From: Paraburkholderia nodosa
GTDB taxonomy: Bacteria > Pseudomonadota > Gammaproteobacteria > Burkholderiales > Burkholderiaceae
Length of the DNA: 64,000 bases
Assembly (NCBI RefSeq): GCF_001718195.1
Contig: NZ_MCNV01000021.1
Span: 81,470 to 145,469 of the forward strand
Direction of reading: 5' to 3'
Made by a program: the position numbers and the translations under genes
Part shown: piece by piece, positions 8,439 through 17,189 of the stretch
Position numbering within the stretch: the first letter of the stretch is position 1
How the letters are laid out: every line of letters starts with the position of its first letter
The notes under the pieces: model-generated
Databases searched by the model: none
The model's input: the letters and a program-made list of their open reading frames with translations, nothing else
What the model was told of the DNA's origin: nothing

Positions 8439-8981
8439 TCAGCTGCCGCTACCCTGCTCCACTTCAAAGGCGAAGCGGCCGTCGGGACTGTGCGCAAGTA
8501 CGAGCGTTTCGTGTGCGCCGACGCTCACTGCGCCGCCGGTAAAACGCGCAGACACCGGCAGCTCGCGACCGCCGCGCTCGGCGAGCACCGCGAGTTCGAC
8601 GGAGGCCGGGCGCCCGTAATCGTAAAGCTCGTTGAGCGCGGCGCGCACGGTGCGGCCCGTGTACAGCACGTCGTCGACGAGCAGGATGTGGCGGCCTTCC
8701 ACCGCGAACGGCAGCGCCGTTGGGCTCGCCTTGCGATGCAGGCCCTTCTTCGCATAGTCGTCGCGGTGCAGCGCAACGTTGAGCACGCCCGACTCGAGCG
8801 TCCCGACGTCCTGCGCGAGCCGCTCGGCGATCCACGCGCCACCGCTATGAATGCCAACGATCGCCACGCCGTCGGGCGCGCCAAACGCATCGGCGTGATA
8901 AGCCGCGCGAATCTCGTCGAGAAGGGCGAAGTACAGCGCTTCAGCGTCGGGAGTAATCATCAGGCAACTCGCATCGGGCAA
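8439..8981 (-). CDS. pyrR: PyrR: bifunctional pyrimidine operon regulator / uracil phosphoribosyltransferase
   Basis: Phosphoribosyltransferase-fold protein of 180 residues. The PRPP-binding motif ILLVDDVLYTGRTVRAAL is intact, and AIVGIHSGGAWIAERL and the LHRDDYAKKG segment are typical of PyrR. In Gram-positive bacteria PyrR causes transcription attenuation. In proteobacteria its regulatory role is less clear, and no attenuator was recognised in the 90 nt before pyrB. Starts at 8981 (MPDASC) or 8960 (MITPDA) are possible. It follows ruvX by 12 nt. Confidence 0.9.
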   Translation of the reverse strand: MPDASCLMITPDAEALYFALLDEIRAAYHADAFGAPDGVAIVGIHSGGAWIAERLAQDVGTLESGVLNVALHRDDYAKKGLHRKASPTALPFAVEGRHILLVDDVLYTGRTVRAALNELYDYGRPASVELAVLAERGGRELPVSARFTGGAVSVGAHETLVLAHSPDGRFAFEVEQGSGS

Positions 8982-8993
8982 CTCGCGGGCTAA

Positions 8994-9428
8994 TCAGAGC
9001 GGGAGTTCGTCGAGGTACTGCTGGAGAATCACGGAGGCCGCTTCGGCGTCGACATGTTCGATGCGTTCGCCGCGCTCACGCAGCCGCGCTTCGGCGTCGA
9101 CAGACGAATAGCGCTCGTCCACCCACACCACCCGCAAACCAAAGCGGCCGTTGAGCTGGTTGCCGAAGCGCTTCGCGTGCTGCGTCATGATGTGCGGCGT
9201 GCCGTCCGGATGGCACGGCAAGCCGACCACGAGCACATCAGGCTGCCATTCGCGCAGCAACTCGCCTATCGCTTCGAAACGATAGTCGCGACTCTTGTTG
9301 GGAATGACGGTGAGCGCCCGGGCGCTGCGCGTGAGCGCGTTGCCGAGCGCCACGCCGATGCGCTTTTCGCCGTAATCGAACGCAAGCAAGGTGGCCTCGC
9401 CGGCCCCTCGCCCAGCGGCCACGCTCAT
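8994..9428 (-). CDS. ruvX: Putative pre-16S rRNA nuclease / RuvX (YqgF)
   Basis: RNase H-like protein of 144 residues, related to E. coli YqgF, implicated in 16S rRNA 5'-end maturation. Visible features are LLAFDYGEKRIGVALGN (first catalytic Asp in DYGxKRIGVA), LVVGLPCHPDGTPH and the WVDERYSSVDAEA segment with conserved acidic residues. The start at 9428 overlaps the stop of yqgE by 4 nt (ATGA), which supports it over the much longer open frame upstream. Cytoplasmic. Confidence 0.93.
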   Translation of the reverse strand: MSVAAGRGAGEATLLAFDYGEKRIGVALGNALTRSARALTVIPNKSRDYRFEAIGELLREWQPDVLVVGLPCHPDGTPHIMTQHAKRFGNQLNGRFGLRVVWVDERYSSVDAEARLRERGERIEHVDAEAASVILQQYLDELPL

Positions 9429-10003
9429 GCGTGACCCGCCTCGCCCGACAGCATCGTCGAGGAAATGCCGAGCAGCGCGAGCGCCGCTTCGAAGCGCTCC
9501 TCGGCGGGCACGTCGAATACGATCTTCGGATCGGCCTCGACCGTGAGCCAGCCGTTCTTCGAGATTTCGTCTTCGAGCTGACCCGCGCCCCAGCCCGCAT
9601 GGCCGAGCGTGAGCAGGAAGCGCTCGGGGCCGCTGCCGTTGGCAACGGCTTCGAGCACGTCCTTCGACGTGGTCATTTCGAGCCCGCCCGGCACCGACAT
9701 CGAAGACGTATAGCTCGTGCCCTCGGCGGGCGCGTGCAGCACGAAGCCGCGCTCGGTCTGCACCGGGCCGCCGAAATAGACGGGCACGTGCAGGAGCGGC
9801 TCGATTTCGAGCTTGAGGTCGATGCGGGAAAAGAGTGCCTCGAGATCGATGTCGGTGGGCCGATTGATGACGAGACCGAGCGCGCCGCGCTCCGAATGAT
9901 CGCAAAGGTAGACCACCGTTCCTGAAAACGTGGGGTCCGCCATGTTCGGCATGGCGATCAGGAACTGGTTGGTCAGATTGATGCGATCGGTACTCTTGGA
10001 CAT
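9425..10003 (-). CDS. yqgE: YqgE/AlgH family protein
   Basis: A 192-residue member of the YqgE/AlgH (DUF179) family, whose biochemical function is unsettled. It begins MSKSTDRINLTNQFLIAMPNM and continues with VVYLCDHSERGALGLVINRP, the family's most conserved block, then GGPVQTERGFVLH and LGHAGWGAGQLEDEI. Length fits the family (about 185-190). The ATG at 10003 is the natural start; an open frame continues to 10033. It is the first gene of the yqgE-ruvX-pyr run, and its promoter is presumably within 10004-10235. Confidence 0.93.
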   Translation of the reverse strand: MSKSTDRINLTNQFLIAMPNMADPTFSGTVVYLCDHSERGALGLVINRPTDIDLEALFSRIDLKLEIEPLLHVPVYFGGPVQTERGFVLHAPAEGTSYTSSMSVPGGLEMTTSKDVLEAVANGSGPERFLLTLGHAGWGAGQLEDEISKNGWLTVEADPKIVFDVPAEERFEAALALLGISSTMLSGEAGHA

Positions 10004-10235
10004 GGTTTGAATTCTAGCAAAGACGATGCGCAATGGCGGCGCGCTGCCAGGCCGGAAGTCGGGCGCCCGATGGCCGCCTCGCTCTGCCAGCCGCTACGCG
10101 TTGCGCATTGCAGGGAATGGCTCACTCTAACACGCGCGCGCTGTGCCCTTGCAAGGCACTGGGCCGATGGCGCAAGGCCGGTGCCCGGTGCCTCGGCAGC
10201 CAGACGCGCGCCGTGGATCCGCCCGCCCCGTGCAT

Positions 10236-11747
10236 TCAGTGCGCAATGGATTGCAATGCGGGCTGCGCCGCAGTTTGCGCCGCGCCGCCGACGATCGCCG
10301 CCCCAAGCGCTCGCACCGCCGGCGTGGCGTCGGGCTGCGCGATGCCTGCAGCGACCTTGTGCAGCATGGCGCGCAGCGCCTCGCTGGCGTGCTCGATTGC
10401 CTCGGCGCCGGGCGCCTGTACCGACGGCGCGCCCCGCGCCTCGAGGGCCGAGAGCGTTGCCGCATGCGCGGTGCGCCGCCAGGCGAGGCCCAGCGCATCC
10501 GCGAGCTGGCCGACGTGACCGAGCCCGAGCGCCCAGGCCGCGGCGCCTATGCGGTACGCCGCCTCGGCTGCGACCAGCGCGTCGGCCGCCTCAGCGCCCG
10601 CGCCGCGCAACGTCAGCGTGCGTGAGTGCGTGCTGAGCGCGATCATCGCCGCATCGGCAGTCTGCAGAAAATCTTCATACGCGTTGCCGTTCACGACCAG
10701 CGCGCCCAGCTCGCGCGTGGGCGCCACGCGTGCCGCGAGCGCGCCGGCCTGCGCGCTGCCGGCTTCCCACAGCGCCTCCGAGGCTTGCGTGCCGGCGATA
10801 TGCCATTCGACGGTCAACCCGTAGTCATGCAGCAGATCGACGTCCGCGGTGTCTTCCGCAGCCGCTCCGAAGAGCGCGTAGTCCCGCCAGAACAACGCCA
10901 GCGTCGAGCGCACGAGCGTTTGCGGCGCGAAGCGCAGGCCGCGCGCGTGCTCGCCGATCAGCAGATTGCAGCGCGCGTAAAGCCGCCGCACGCCCTCATC
11001 GCCCCACGACGCCACGCCACGTCGCAGCGCACGTCCACACGCGGATGCAAGCCGCCAAAAGTCGTAGGGATCGGGACTCGATAGCTCGGCCATGCAGGCG
11101 TCCATCTCGTCGAATGCCGCGAGCGCGAGCGCGTTGGCCGCACGGCTGCCGTTGCCGACGTGCGATTTCAGCGCATGCAGCAGCGCCTGCTCGAAGCGCG
11201 CGCGCACCTGGCCAAAGCGCTGCGCCGGCTGCGGATGTAGCGAAGCAGGCGCGAGCGGCCGGCCCTGCAGCGCCACGTCCTCATAGGCGAGCGCGATGCC
11301 CGGCACGTGCTCCGCGAGCGCGGCCACGAGCGCATGCTGCCGCGCAAAAAGCGCGGGCGAGCACGCCAGCTCGCGCAAATTGCGGCGCTCGAGCGCGGCG
11401 ACGAGTTCCTTGAGCGCCTCGCTGAACAAGACGCGGAATTCAGCGCCCTGCGCTTCCTCGGGTGCGTGGAGCGGCCGCACGGGCAAGCCCGGCGGCGGCT
11501 CTACGGGCACGGGCGCAGCGAGCGCGAGCGGGGAAGCGAGGAGCAGCGTATCGGCAAAGCGCGCGGCGGCAAGCCAGCCGGCGTCGTGCAGCGTGCGGGC
11601 AGCCTGGCGCAGCGGCCGGGCCACATCACGCTGCTCCTCGAGCGCGTCCAGCGCCTGGGCGAGCGCGCCGTGCGCGAACGGCACCGTGCCGCCGCGCGGA
11701 TTCGGCAACGCTTCGAACCGCACATCAGAGCTTGAAGGATGACTCAT
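10236..11747 (-). CDS. Hypothetical Ala-rich helical protein with degenerate Hpt-like segment
   Basis: A 503-residue Ala/Leu/Arg-rich protein with no signal peptide or clear membrane segment. I do not recognise a named family with confidence. Near residues 395-440 the segment RIGAAAWALGLGHVGQLADA resembles the central helices of histidine phosphotransfer (Hpt) domains as found repeatedly in the N-terminal half of PilL/ChpA, but no phosphorylatable His in the expected position is seen. A position downstream of rubredoxin, where some relatives carry twitching-motility chemosensory genes, would fit a residual PilL-type protein; this is inference from memory. No CheA kinase, CheW or receiver domain is present. 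The coding frame is long, GC-rich and uninterrupted, so the gene is probably real. Confidence 0.6.
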   Translation of the reverse strand: MSHPSSSDVRFEALPNPRGGTVPFAHGALAQALDALEEQRDVARPLRQAARTLHDAGWLAAARFADTLLLASPLALAAPVPVEPPPGLPVRPLHAPEEAQGAEFRVLFSEALKELVAALERRNLRELACSPALFARQHALVAALAEHVPGIALAYEDVALQGRPLAPASLHPQPAQRFGQVRARFEQALLHALKSHVGNGSRAANALALAAFDEMDACMAELSSPDPYDFWRLASACGRALRRGVASWGDEGVRRLYARCNLLIGEHARGLRFAPQTLVRSTLALFWRDYALFGAAAEDTADVDLLHDYGLTVEWHIAGTQASEALWEAGSAQAGALAARVAPTRELGALVVNGNAYEDFLQTADAAMIALSTHSRTLTLRGAGAEAADALVAAEAAYRIGAAAWALGLGHVGQLADALGLAWRRTAHAATLSALEARGAPSVQAPGAEAIEHASEALRAMLHKVAAGIAQPDATPAVRALGAAIVGGAAQTAAQPALQSIAH

Positions 11748-11943
11748 AGGGCAGCGCCGAAAACGTTAGCGGGCCGACCAGGCGGGCAATCTCGACTATG
11801 GCGTCGACGCTGACGTCGACGACCGCGACGGCAAGCGCAAATACGGTGCCCGCTGTTGCGTCACCGCACTCCACACCCGCCACACTTCCGGAATCTGCAG
11901 CCAGACTGCGCGCCGGCTATCGCCAGCTACCTGAACAACGCGC

Positions 11944-12114
11944 TCAGATCTGGACCATCTCGAAGTCTTCCTTGCGCGCACCGCACTCAGGACAGGTCCA
12001 GTTGATCGGGACATCCTCCCAGCGCGTGCCGGGGGCAATGCCTTCGTCTGGCAAACCGGCTTCTTCGTCATAAATCCAGCCGCAGATCAGGCACATCCAG
12101 CTTCTATATTCCAT
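11944..12114 (-). CDS. rubA: Rubredoxin
   Basis: A 56-residue electron-transfer protein binding one Fe(Cys)4 centre. Both metal-binding knuckles are intact: CLICGWIYD near the N-terminus and CPECGARKEDFEM near the C-terminus, and the aromatic residues W and Y of the core are in place. The start at 12114 (MEYRSWMCLICGW) gives the standard rubredoxin length; a longer frame upstream is spurious. It lies divergently from the thiD-like gene, 283 nt apart. Cytoplasmic; the partner reductase is not in the window. Confidence 0.96.
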   Translation of the reverse strand: MEYRSWMCLICGWIYDEEAGLPDEGIAPGTRWEDVPINWTCPECGARKEDFEMVQI

Positions 12115-12397
12115 TCTTATGCCGCGTCGAAAAGTCCGAAACCAGTCGGAAAAAAATCGGGGAAACGAGAGCCATGATGGTACCTTGTTGCCGTTTCCAT
12201 GCCTAGCAAGAGGAAATCTGGCCTGCATGGGATCAAACGGAATGCGTTGACGCGGGCGGCGCGCGCAGCGCGGAGAAATCCTCGCGCGCGCCGGGGTCAT
12301 CCGTCCCCCGGATTCGTCGATAGGCCGCATAATTAAAGCATTCGCTTATGACGGCACGGTACGCCGCGCCCGAAGTCCAATCCATCTCGCCACGTTC

Positions 12398-13243
12398 ATG
12401 CCCAGCGACACCCCTCCCATCGTCCTCACCTTCGGCCTTTCCGACCCGACCGGCGGCGGCGGACTTCAAGCCGACCTGCTCACGCTCGCCAGCATGGGTT
12501 GCCACGGCGTCACCGCGCTGACCGGCTACACGGTGCGCGACTCCGCGGGCTGCGACGAAGTGACTGGGCTCGACCCGGAAACCGTCGCCACGCAGGCGCG
12601 CATGCTGCTCGAAGACATGCCCATCGCGGCGTTCAAGGTCGGCGCGGGCGCGCGCGCCGAGGTCGTGAGCGCGATCGCCGAGGTGGTCGCCGACTATGAC
12701 GACTTGCCGCTCATCCTCGCCCCCGACTTCACGCTCGACGACGAACACGTCCTCGCCGCCGACGAACTGCGTGAAGCGATGGCCGACCTGCTCGTGCCGC
12801 AGACCACGCTGCTCGTGGCGGACTCCGCCACGCTGATCGCGCTCGCACAGCCGGACGGCGACGCGGAAGCGCCCAGCGTCGACGCGGCCATTGCGCACCT
12901 GCTCGCCACCGGTTGCGAGTACATCCTGGCGATGGAAACGGGCACGCATCGCGTGGTCAACACGCTGTATTGCGAAGACGGCCAGTTGCGCCAGGATCTG
13001 TGGGACCGCTCCACCCAGCCGATGATGGGCGTGACCGACACGCTCGGCGCCGCCATCGCCGCGCTGCTTGCCAATGGGCAAGAGCCGCCAGAGGCCGTGC
13101 GCGAAGCGCAGGAATATGTGTATCAGGCCGTGCAGAACGCGTTCAGGCCGGGGATGGGCGCGTGGCTGCCCGACCGGTTCTTCTGGGCGCGCAGCAACGA
13201 CACCGACGCCGACGAAGCATCGCCCGGCGAAGCGAAGCAATAA
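12398..13243 (+). CDS. thiD: ThiD-like hydroxymethylpyrimidine/phosphomethylpyrimidine kinase, divergent
   Basis: A ribokinase-fold protein of 281 residues resembling ThiD, which phosphorylates HMP and HMP-P for thiamine synthesis. The N-terminal substrate block reads LSDPTGGGGLQADLLT, close to the family's SDPSGGAGIQADL, and TALTGYTVRDS follows. The region near residues 115-135, where ThiD normally has a conserved VMVSKSG-like motif, reads ILAPDFTLDDE, and the anion-hole GTGC motif is replaced by GVTDTLGAAI. An Asp in the catalytic position remains. It may be a kinase with altered specificity. No thiamine gene or TPP riboswitch was noticed nearby. Confidence 0.75.
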   Translation: MPSDTPPIVLTFGLSDPTGGGGLQADLLTLASMGCHGVTALTGYTVRDSAGCDEVTGLDPETVATQARMLLEDMPIAAFKVGAGARAEVVSAIAEVVADYDDLPLILAPDFTLDDEHVLAADELREAMADLLVPQTTLLVADSATLIALAQPDGDAEAPSVDAAIAHLLATGCEYILAMETGTHRVVNTLYCEDGQLRQDLWDRSTQPMMGVTDTLGAAIAALLANGQEPPEAVREAQEYVYQAVQNAFRPGMGAWLPDRFFWARSNDTDADEASPGEAKQ

Positions 13244-13295
13244 GACCACGGCTTGGCGTTCTACGCGGAGGCCAGGCGTGCAAACCGCACAGACG

Positions 13296-13330
13296 AAAAA
13301 AAGCCCGCATCGCTGCGGGCTCTTCTTTTC
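13296..13330. terminator. Bidirectional rho-independent terminator between thiD-like gene and groEL
   Basis: A GC-rich inverted repeat AGCCCGC-loop-GCGGGCT at 13302-13322 is preceded by seven A residues and followed by a T-rich tract TCTTCTTTTC. This arrangement can end transcripts arriving from the thiD-like gene on the plus strand and from groEL on the minus strand. Confidence 0.85.
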
Positions 13331-13452
13331 GGGCTAGGGGCACACGCCTCACGGCGCGTCCCCTGCACTTGTGCACTTCAATGTAATTTCGGCGTGAGCC
13401 TGGCTCTGCATGGGACCGGAGTAGGCGCTGAAGCACCAACTCCGGATCGCAA

Positions 13453-15093
13453 TTACATGTCCATGCCCATGCCGCCCATGCCGCCGGGCATGCCGCCAGG
13501 CATCGGAGCATCTTCCTTCGGCACTTCAGCAACGGCTGCGTCCGTCGTCAGGAGCAGGCCGGCAACCGAAGCTGCGTTTTGCAGTGCGGTGCGCGTGACC
13601 TTCGTCGGGTCGACCACGCCGGCTTCGACCATGTCGACGTACTCGCCGGTCGCAGCGTTGTAGCCGTAGTTGCCTTGACCAGCAGCAACTGCTGCCACGA
13701 CGACCGAAGCTTCTTCGCCGCCGTTCGTGACGATCTGGCGCAGCGGCTCTTCCATGGCGCGCAGGACGATCTTGATACCGGCGTCCTGGTCTGCGTTGGC
13801 GCCCTTCACGCTGGCGATTGCCGTGCGTGCACGGATCAGCGCAACGCCGCCGCCCGGGACGATGCCTTCTTCAACGGCAGCGCGGGTTGCGTGCAGCGCG
13901 TCTTCCACGCGTGCCTTCTTTTCCTTCATTTCGACTTCGGTCGCAGCGCCGACCTTGATCACTGCGACACCGCCTGCCAGCTTGGCAACGCGCTCTTGCA
14001 GCTTTTCACGGTCGTAGTCCGACGTCGCTTCTTCGATCTGCGTGCGGATTTGCTTCACGCGCGCTTCGATGTTCACGGCTTCGCCAGCGCCGTCGATGAT
14101 CGTCGTGTTTTCCTTGCCCACTTCGATGCGCTTGGCTTGACCGAGTTCGGCCAGCGTTGCCTTTTCGAGCGTGAGGCCGGTTTCTTCAGCGATGACTTGA
14201 CCGCCGGTCAGGATCGCGATGTCTTCCAGCATGGCCTTGCGACGGTCGCCGAAGCCCGGAGCCTTGACGGCGACGGTCTTCAGGATGCCGCGGATGTTGT
14301 TGACGACCAGCGTTGCGAGCGCTTCGCCTTCGACGTCTTCAGCGATGATCAGCAGCGGACGGCCAGCCTTCGCGACTTGTTCCAGAACCGGCAGCAGATC
14401 ACGGATGTTCGAGATCTTCTTGTCGAACAGCAGGACGAACGGGCTTTCCAGCACGGCGACTTGCTTGTCCGGGTTGTTGATGAAGTACGGCGAGAGGTAG
14501 CCGCGGTCGAACTGCATACCTTCGACGACTTCCAGCTCGTCTTGCAGCGACTTGCCGTCTTCGACGGTGATGACGCCTTCTTTGCCAACCTTGTCCATCG
14601 CTTCAGCGATACGGTCGCCGATCGACGTGTCGCTGTTTGCCGAGATCGAGCCGACTTGAGCGATTTCCTTGTTGGTCGTGCAGGGCTTGCTGACCTTGCG
14701 CAGCTCTTCGATTGCTGCTGCGACGGCCTTGTCGATGCCGCGCTTCAGGTCCATCGGGTTCATGCCCGATGCGACGTACTTCATGCCTTCGCGGACGATC
14801 GACTGGGCCAGAACCGTAGCCGTCGTCGTGCCGTCACCGGCGTTGTCGCTGGTCTTGGAAGCAACTTCCTTGACCATTTGCGCGCCCATGTTCTGGAGCT
14901 TGTCCTTGAGCTCGATTTCCTTTGCGACCGAGACACCGTCCTTGGTGACCGTCGGGCCGCCGAACGAGCGCTCGAGCACCACGTTGCGGCCCTTCGGACC
15001 CAGCGTGACCTTCACTGCGTTGGCGAGAATGTTCACGCCTTCAACCATCTTGGAACGGGCGGAATCGCCGAACACGACGTCTTTAGCTGCCAT
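13453..15093 (-). CDS. groL: Chaperonin GroEL (Hsp60)
   Basis: ATP-driven folding chamber subunit, 546 residues. Canonical segments are all present: LGPKGRNVVLERSFG at the N-terminus, AGDGTTTATVLAQSI (nucleotide site), an intact apical domain, GIVPGGGVALIRA and the C-terminal GGMPGGMGGMGMDM tail. It follows groES by 44 nt on the same strand and shares the CIRCE-controlled promoter. Many Burkholderiaceae have several groESL copies; the CIRCE site suggests this is the heat-inducible housekeeping copy. Confidence 0.98.
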   Translation of the reverse strand: MAAKDVVFGDSARSKMVEGVNILANAVKVTLGPKGRNVVLERSFGGPTVTKDGVSVAKEIELKDKLQNMGAQMVKEVASKTSDNAGDGTTTATVLAQSIVREGMKYVASGMNPMDLKRGIDKAVAAAIEELRKVSKPCTTNKEIAQVGSISANSDTSIGDRIAEAMDKVGKEGVITVEDGKSLQDELEVVEGMQFDRGYLSPYFINNPDKQVAVLESPFVLLFDKKISNIRDLLPVLEQVAKAGRPLLIIAEDVEGEALATLVVNNIRGILKTVAVKAPGFGDRRKAMLEDIAILTGGQVIAEETGLTLEKATLAELGQAKRIEVGKENTTIIDGAGEAVNIEARVKQIRTQIEEATSDYDREKLQERVAKLAGGVAVIKVGAATEVEMKEKKARVEDALHATRAAVEEGIVPGGGVALIRARTAIASVKGANADQDAGIKIVLRAMEEPLRQIVTNGGEEASVVVAAVAAGQGNYGYNAATGEYVDMVEAGVVDPTKVTRTALQNAASVAGLLLTTDAAVAEVPKEDAPMPGGMPGGMGGMGMDM

Positions 15094-15137
15094 CTTCTAA
15101 CTCCTTGAATTCTTGAATAGTGAGCGGTGGAATGAAC

Positions 15138-15428
15138 TTACTTGTTCACCACGGCCATGATGTCTTCTTCACGCATCACGAGCAGTTCGTTGCCATCGAC
15201 CTTGACGGTCTGGCCAGCGTACTTGCCGAACAGAACGCGATCGCCGACCTTCACGTCGAGCGCGATCAGGGCGCCCTTGTCGTCGCGCTTGCCCGGGCCG
15301 ATGGCCAGGACTTCGCCTTGATCCGGCTTTTCTGCCGCTGCGTCCGGGATCACGATGCCCGAAGCGGTCTTGGTTTCTTGATCCAGGCGCTTGACGATCA
15401 CGCGATCATGCAAAGGACGAAGGTTCAT
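15138..15428 (-). CDS. groES: Co-chaperonin GroES
   Basis: A 96-residue lid subunit for GroEL. The sequence begins MNLRPLHDRVIVKRLDQE, has the mobile-loop region ETKTASGIVIPD and ends EEDIMAVVNK, all typical of GroES. AGAGAGGAT lies just upstream of the ATG as a Shine-Dalgarno region. It is the first gene of the groES-groEL operon, with the CIRCE operator and promoter about 100 nt upstream. Confidence 0.98.
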   Translation of the reverse strand: MNLRPLHDRVIVKRLDQETKTASGIVIPDAAAEKPDQGEVLAIGPGKRDDKGALIALDVKVGDRVLFGKYAGQTVKVDGNELLVMREEDIMAVVNK

Positions 15429-15521
15429 GGATAGATCCTCTCTTGATTAGGACTTGAAGCGACTCAAGAAAACCTGGCTGCCGACTACCGCCAGCCAGAG
15501 ATGTTGTTCGCACCGGAGTTG

Positions 15522-15548
15522 TTAGCACTCTCATGCGGTGAGTGCTAA
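15522..15548 (-). promoter_or_regulatory. CIRCE operator (HrcA-binding site) of groESL
   Basis: A perfect match to the CIRCE inverted repeat, TTAGCACTC-N9-GAGTGCTAA. It lies immediately downstream of the -10 box of the groES promoter, so HrcA bound here would block transcription start. HrcA itself is not encoded in the window. Confidence 0.97.
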
Positions 15549-15576
15549 TTATATGGACGGGGAGTGACAAATTCAA
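15548..15576 (-). promoter_or_regulatory. groESL sigma-70-type promoter
   Basis: On the minus strand a -35 box TTGAAT (15571-15576) and a perfect -10 TATAAT (15548-15553) are separated by exactly 17 nt. The -10 box abuts the CIRCE repeat. The CTTGAA at the -35 also resembles the sigma-32 -35 element, but a properly spaced sigma-32 -10 was not found. Confidence 0.85.
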
Positions 15577-16091
15577 GAAGGGGCGGAATGGCGAATTTCC
15601 GTTGAAATTGATTCAACCCCAGAGGCACTCTTGCTAGTTCAGGTTGGAACTATTGGATGTCGAGATTGAGTGCCATATCAAAATATTCTTCAATAAAAAC
15701 AATATGATAGATTGCCTCAACACCGACCCCGACAACAAACCGCGTGCCTCAGGAAGCCCCGGCATCCAGCGAGCGGGCCCCGGGCTGCCGGGTCCTCCGG
15801 GACGTCTCTCGGGGAAATCCCCGATCCCGCCATGATCAGGCACGATTTATACGCACAAGCGGTTTGTTGGTGCCCCACTGCTCGCAGGCAGCGCATATGT
15901 GCGGTAGGCAACACCGGCAATCAACGGATGAACGGAAAATCACTCATATGATCTTTCGAGCGGCTGCGCCCGGTCGGGCACCGCCACTCTCCTGCGCATG
16001 CAGATCGTGAGTTCCGCGAGGCTTCGCCGATCGCTTCAACGACGATCCTGAACATGCCGAAATGGCGTCGCCATGACGGTGGAACGACAGC
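15577..16091. other. Intergenic region upstream of zinc-ribbon gene, no gene seen
   Basis: The left third is AT-rich (15650-15720) and could hold a plus-strand promoter. A small perfect hairpin, CGGGG-AAAT-CCCCG, occurs at 15810-15823, without a T tract. Several overlapping short open frames in the right part have no recognisable product and no good ribosome-binding sites. Confidence 0.3.
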
Positions 16092-17129
16092 ATGTCAGTT
16101 CAGATGACTCGTAACCAGAGTTTCCCCACACCATGCAAGTTCTGTGGCGGGACGCTCTATCAGCACGTCGATTCCTGCCCTTATTGCGGCACGGATCGCC
16201 CGCTCGACGCGGCTGCGCACGCGCGCCCGAAAGCCACCTTAAGAGTCATCGGTTCCTCGGCAGCGCCTATGCCTGCCGTTGCAAAGGTGTCGCTTGCCGG
16301 CGCGGCCGCATCCCATCGCCCGGCGGTGCACGCAGACTATTTGCACCACTATCAACTCGAGGAACACCGGCCGTTCTGGCGCACCGGTAAAGGGCGCTTC
16401 GTGAAGGGCGTTTTGCTCGCCTGGTTCATTGTCGCAATCGCATACGCTGCGTTTCTGCTATACGGCGAAAGGCGCGGCCAGGAAAGAGAAGTACGCGTGA
16501 CGCGCGCGAGCCTCGCTGAGAAAAGCTTGCCAAGCGCGAATGCCACACTTTCACGTGGCGCGAACAATCAGGCAGCGCGCGAGATACAGCGCGACAGCGC
16601 ACCTGCGGAGCAACGCCGCGATGATGCGCTGCAAAGCGCGGACCGATGTGCCTCGCAACGTGCCTGGGATTGCGTGCGAGAACAGGCATCGTTGGCGCTC
16701 GCGATAGATCCGGCCAGCCTGCACGCACGATCGCTGATGGAGCGCGCCATCCTGGCGACGGGCTGGTCGCCGCTTCGTACGCCGATCGGCCCCGCGCAAT
16801 CGGACGCGGCTGTGCCGCGGCCGCGCGATGCAAGCAGCGTTCCGCTGCCGTCGTCGCGGGATTGGGGTGCCACCGCGCCGGCCGCGCCGAACGCCCCGGC
16901 CATAGTCGCGTCACCTCCCCCGCTGCCGAGCGCGAGTAGCACGCCAGCTAACGGACATCCAACGGACGTCGAAAGTGCGGATACGAGCGTCACGTCGGCA
17001 GCTGCAAATCAATCTGCTGCCGCCGGCGCCAGCGTCCCTGCCAACAACGACGACGGCGTCGATACCCAGGAGCGCGCGATTCGTCAACTTGGGTGGAAGG
17101 ACGCCCCATCCACCGACGGCACGCATTGA
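16092..17129 (+). CDS. Hypothetical zinc-ribbon, single-pass membrane protein
   Basis: A 345-residue protein not assigned to a named family. Residues 15-32 form a four-Cys zinc ribbon (CKFC and CPYC). A charged/Ala-rich stretch follows, then one clear transmembrane segment at about 105-124 (GVLLAWFIVAIAYAAFLLYG). The part after it contains a helical stretch around 175-215 (CASQRAWDCVREQASLALAI) that looks like a single TPR-like helix pair with two Cys, then a long Pro/Ala/Ser-rich low-complexity tail. The topology, with a cytoplasmic zinc ribbon and an exported C-terminal part, is inferred. The next gene starts 60 nt downstream on the same strand, so they may be cotranscribed. Confidence 0.7.
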   Translation: MSVQMTRNQSFPTPCKFCGGTLYQHVDSCPYCGTDRPLDAAAHARPKATLRVIGSSAAPMPAVAKVSLAGAAASHRPAVHADYLHHYQLEEHRPFWRTGKGRFVKGVLLAWFIVAIAYAAFLLYGERRGQEREVRVTRASLAEKSLPSANATLSRGANNQAAREIQRDSAPAEQRRDDALQSADRCASQRAWDCVREQASLALAIDPASLHARSLMERAILATGWSPLRTPIGPAQSDAAVPRPRDASSVPLPSSRDWGATAPAAPNAPAIVASPPPLPSASSTPANGHPTDVESADTSVTSAAANQSAAAGASVPANNDDGVDTQERAIRQLGWKDAPSTDGTH

Positions 17130-17189
17130 AAACGATTACAGATTAAATCGAAGTCTGTCGTAGAACGTATCCAAGGCGGGAGAGAGACC

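Noticed and set aside
13579..15108. 509-codon plus-strand frame
   Set aside because: Exact antisense of groEL, which is certain.
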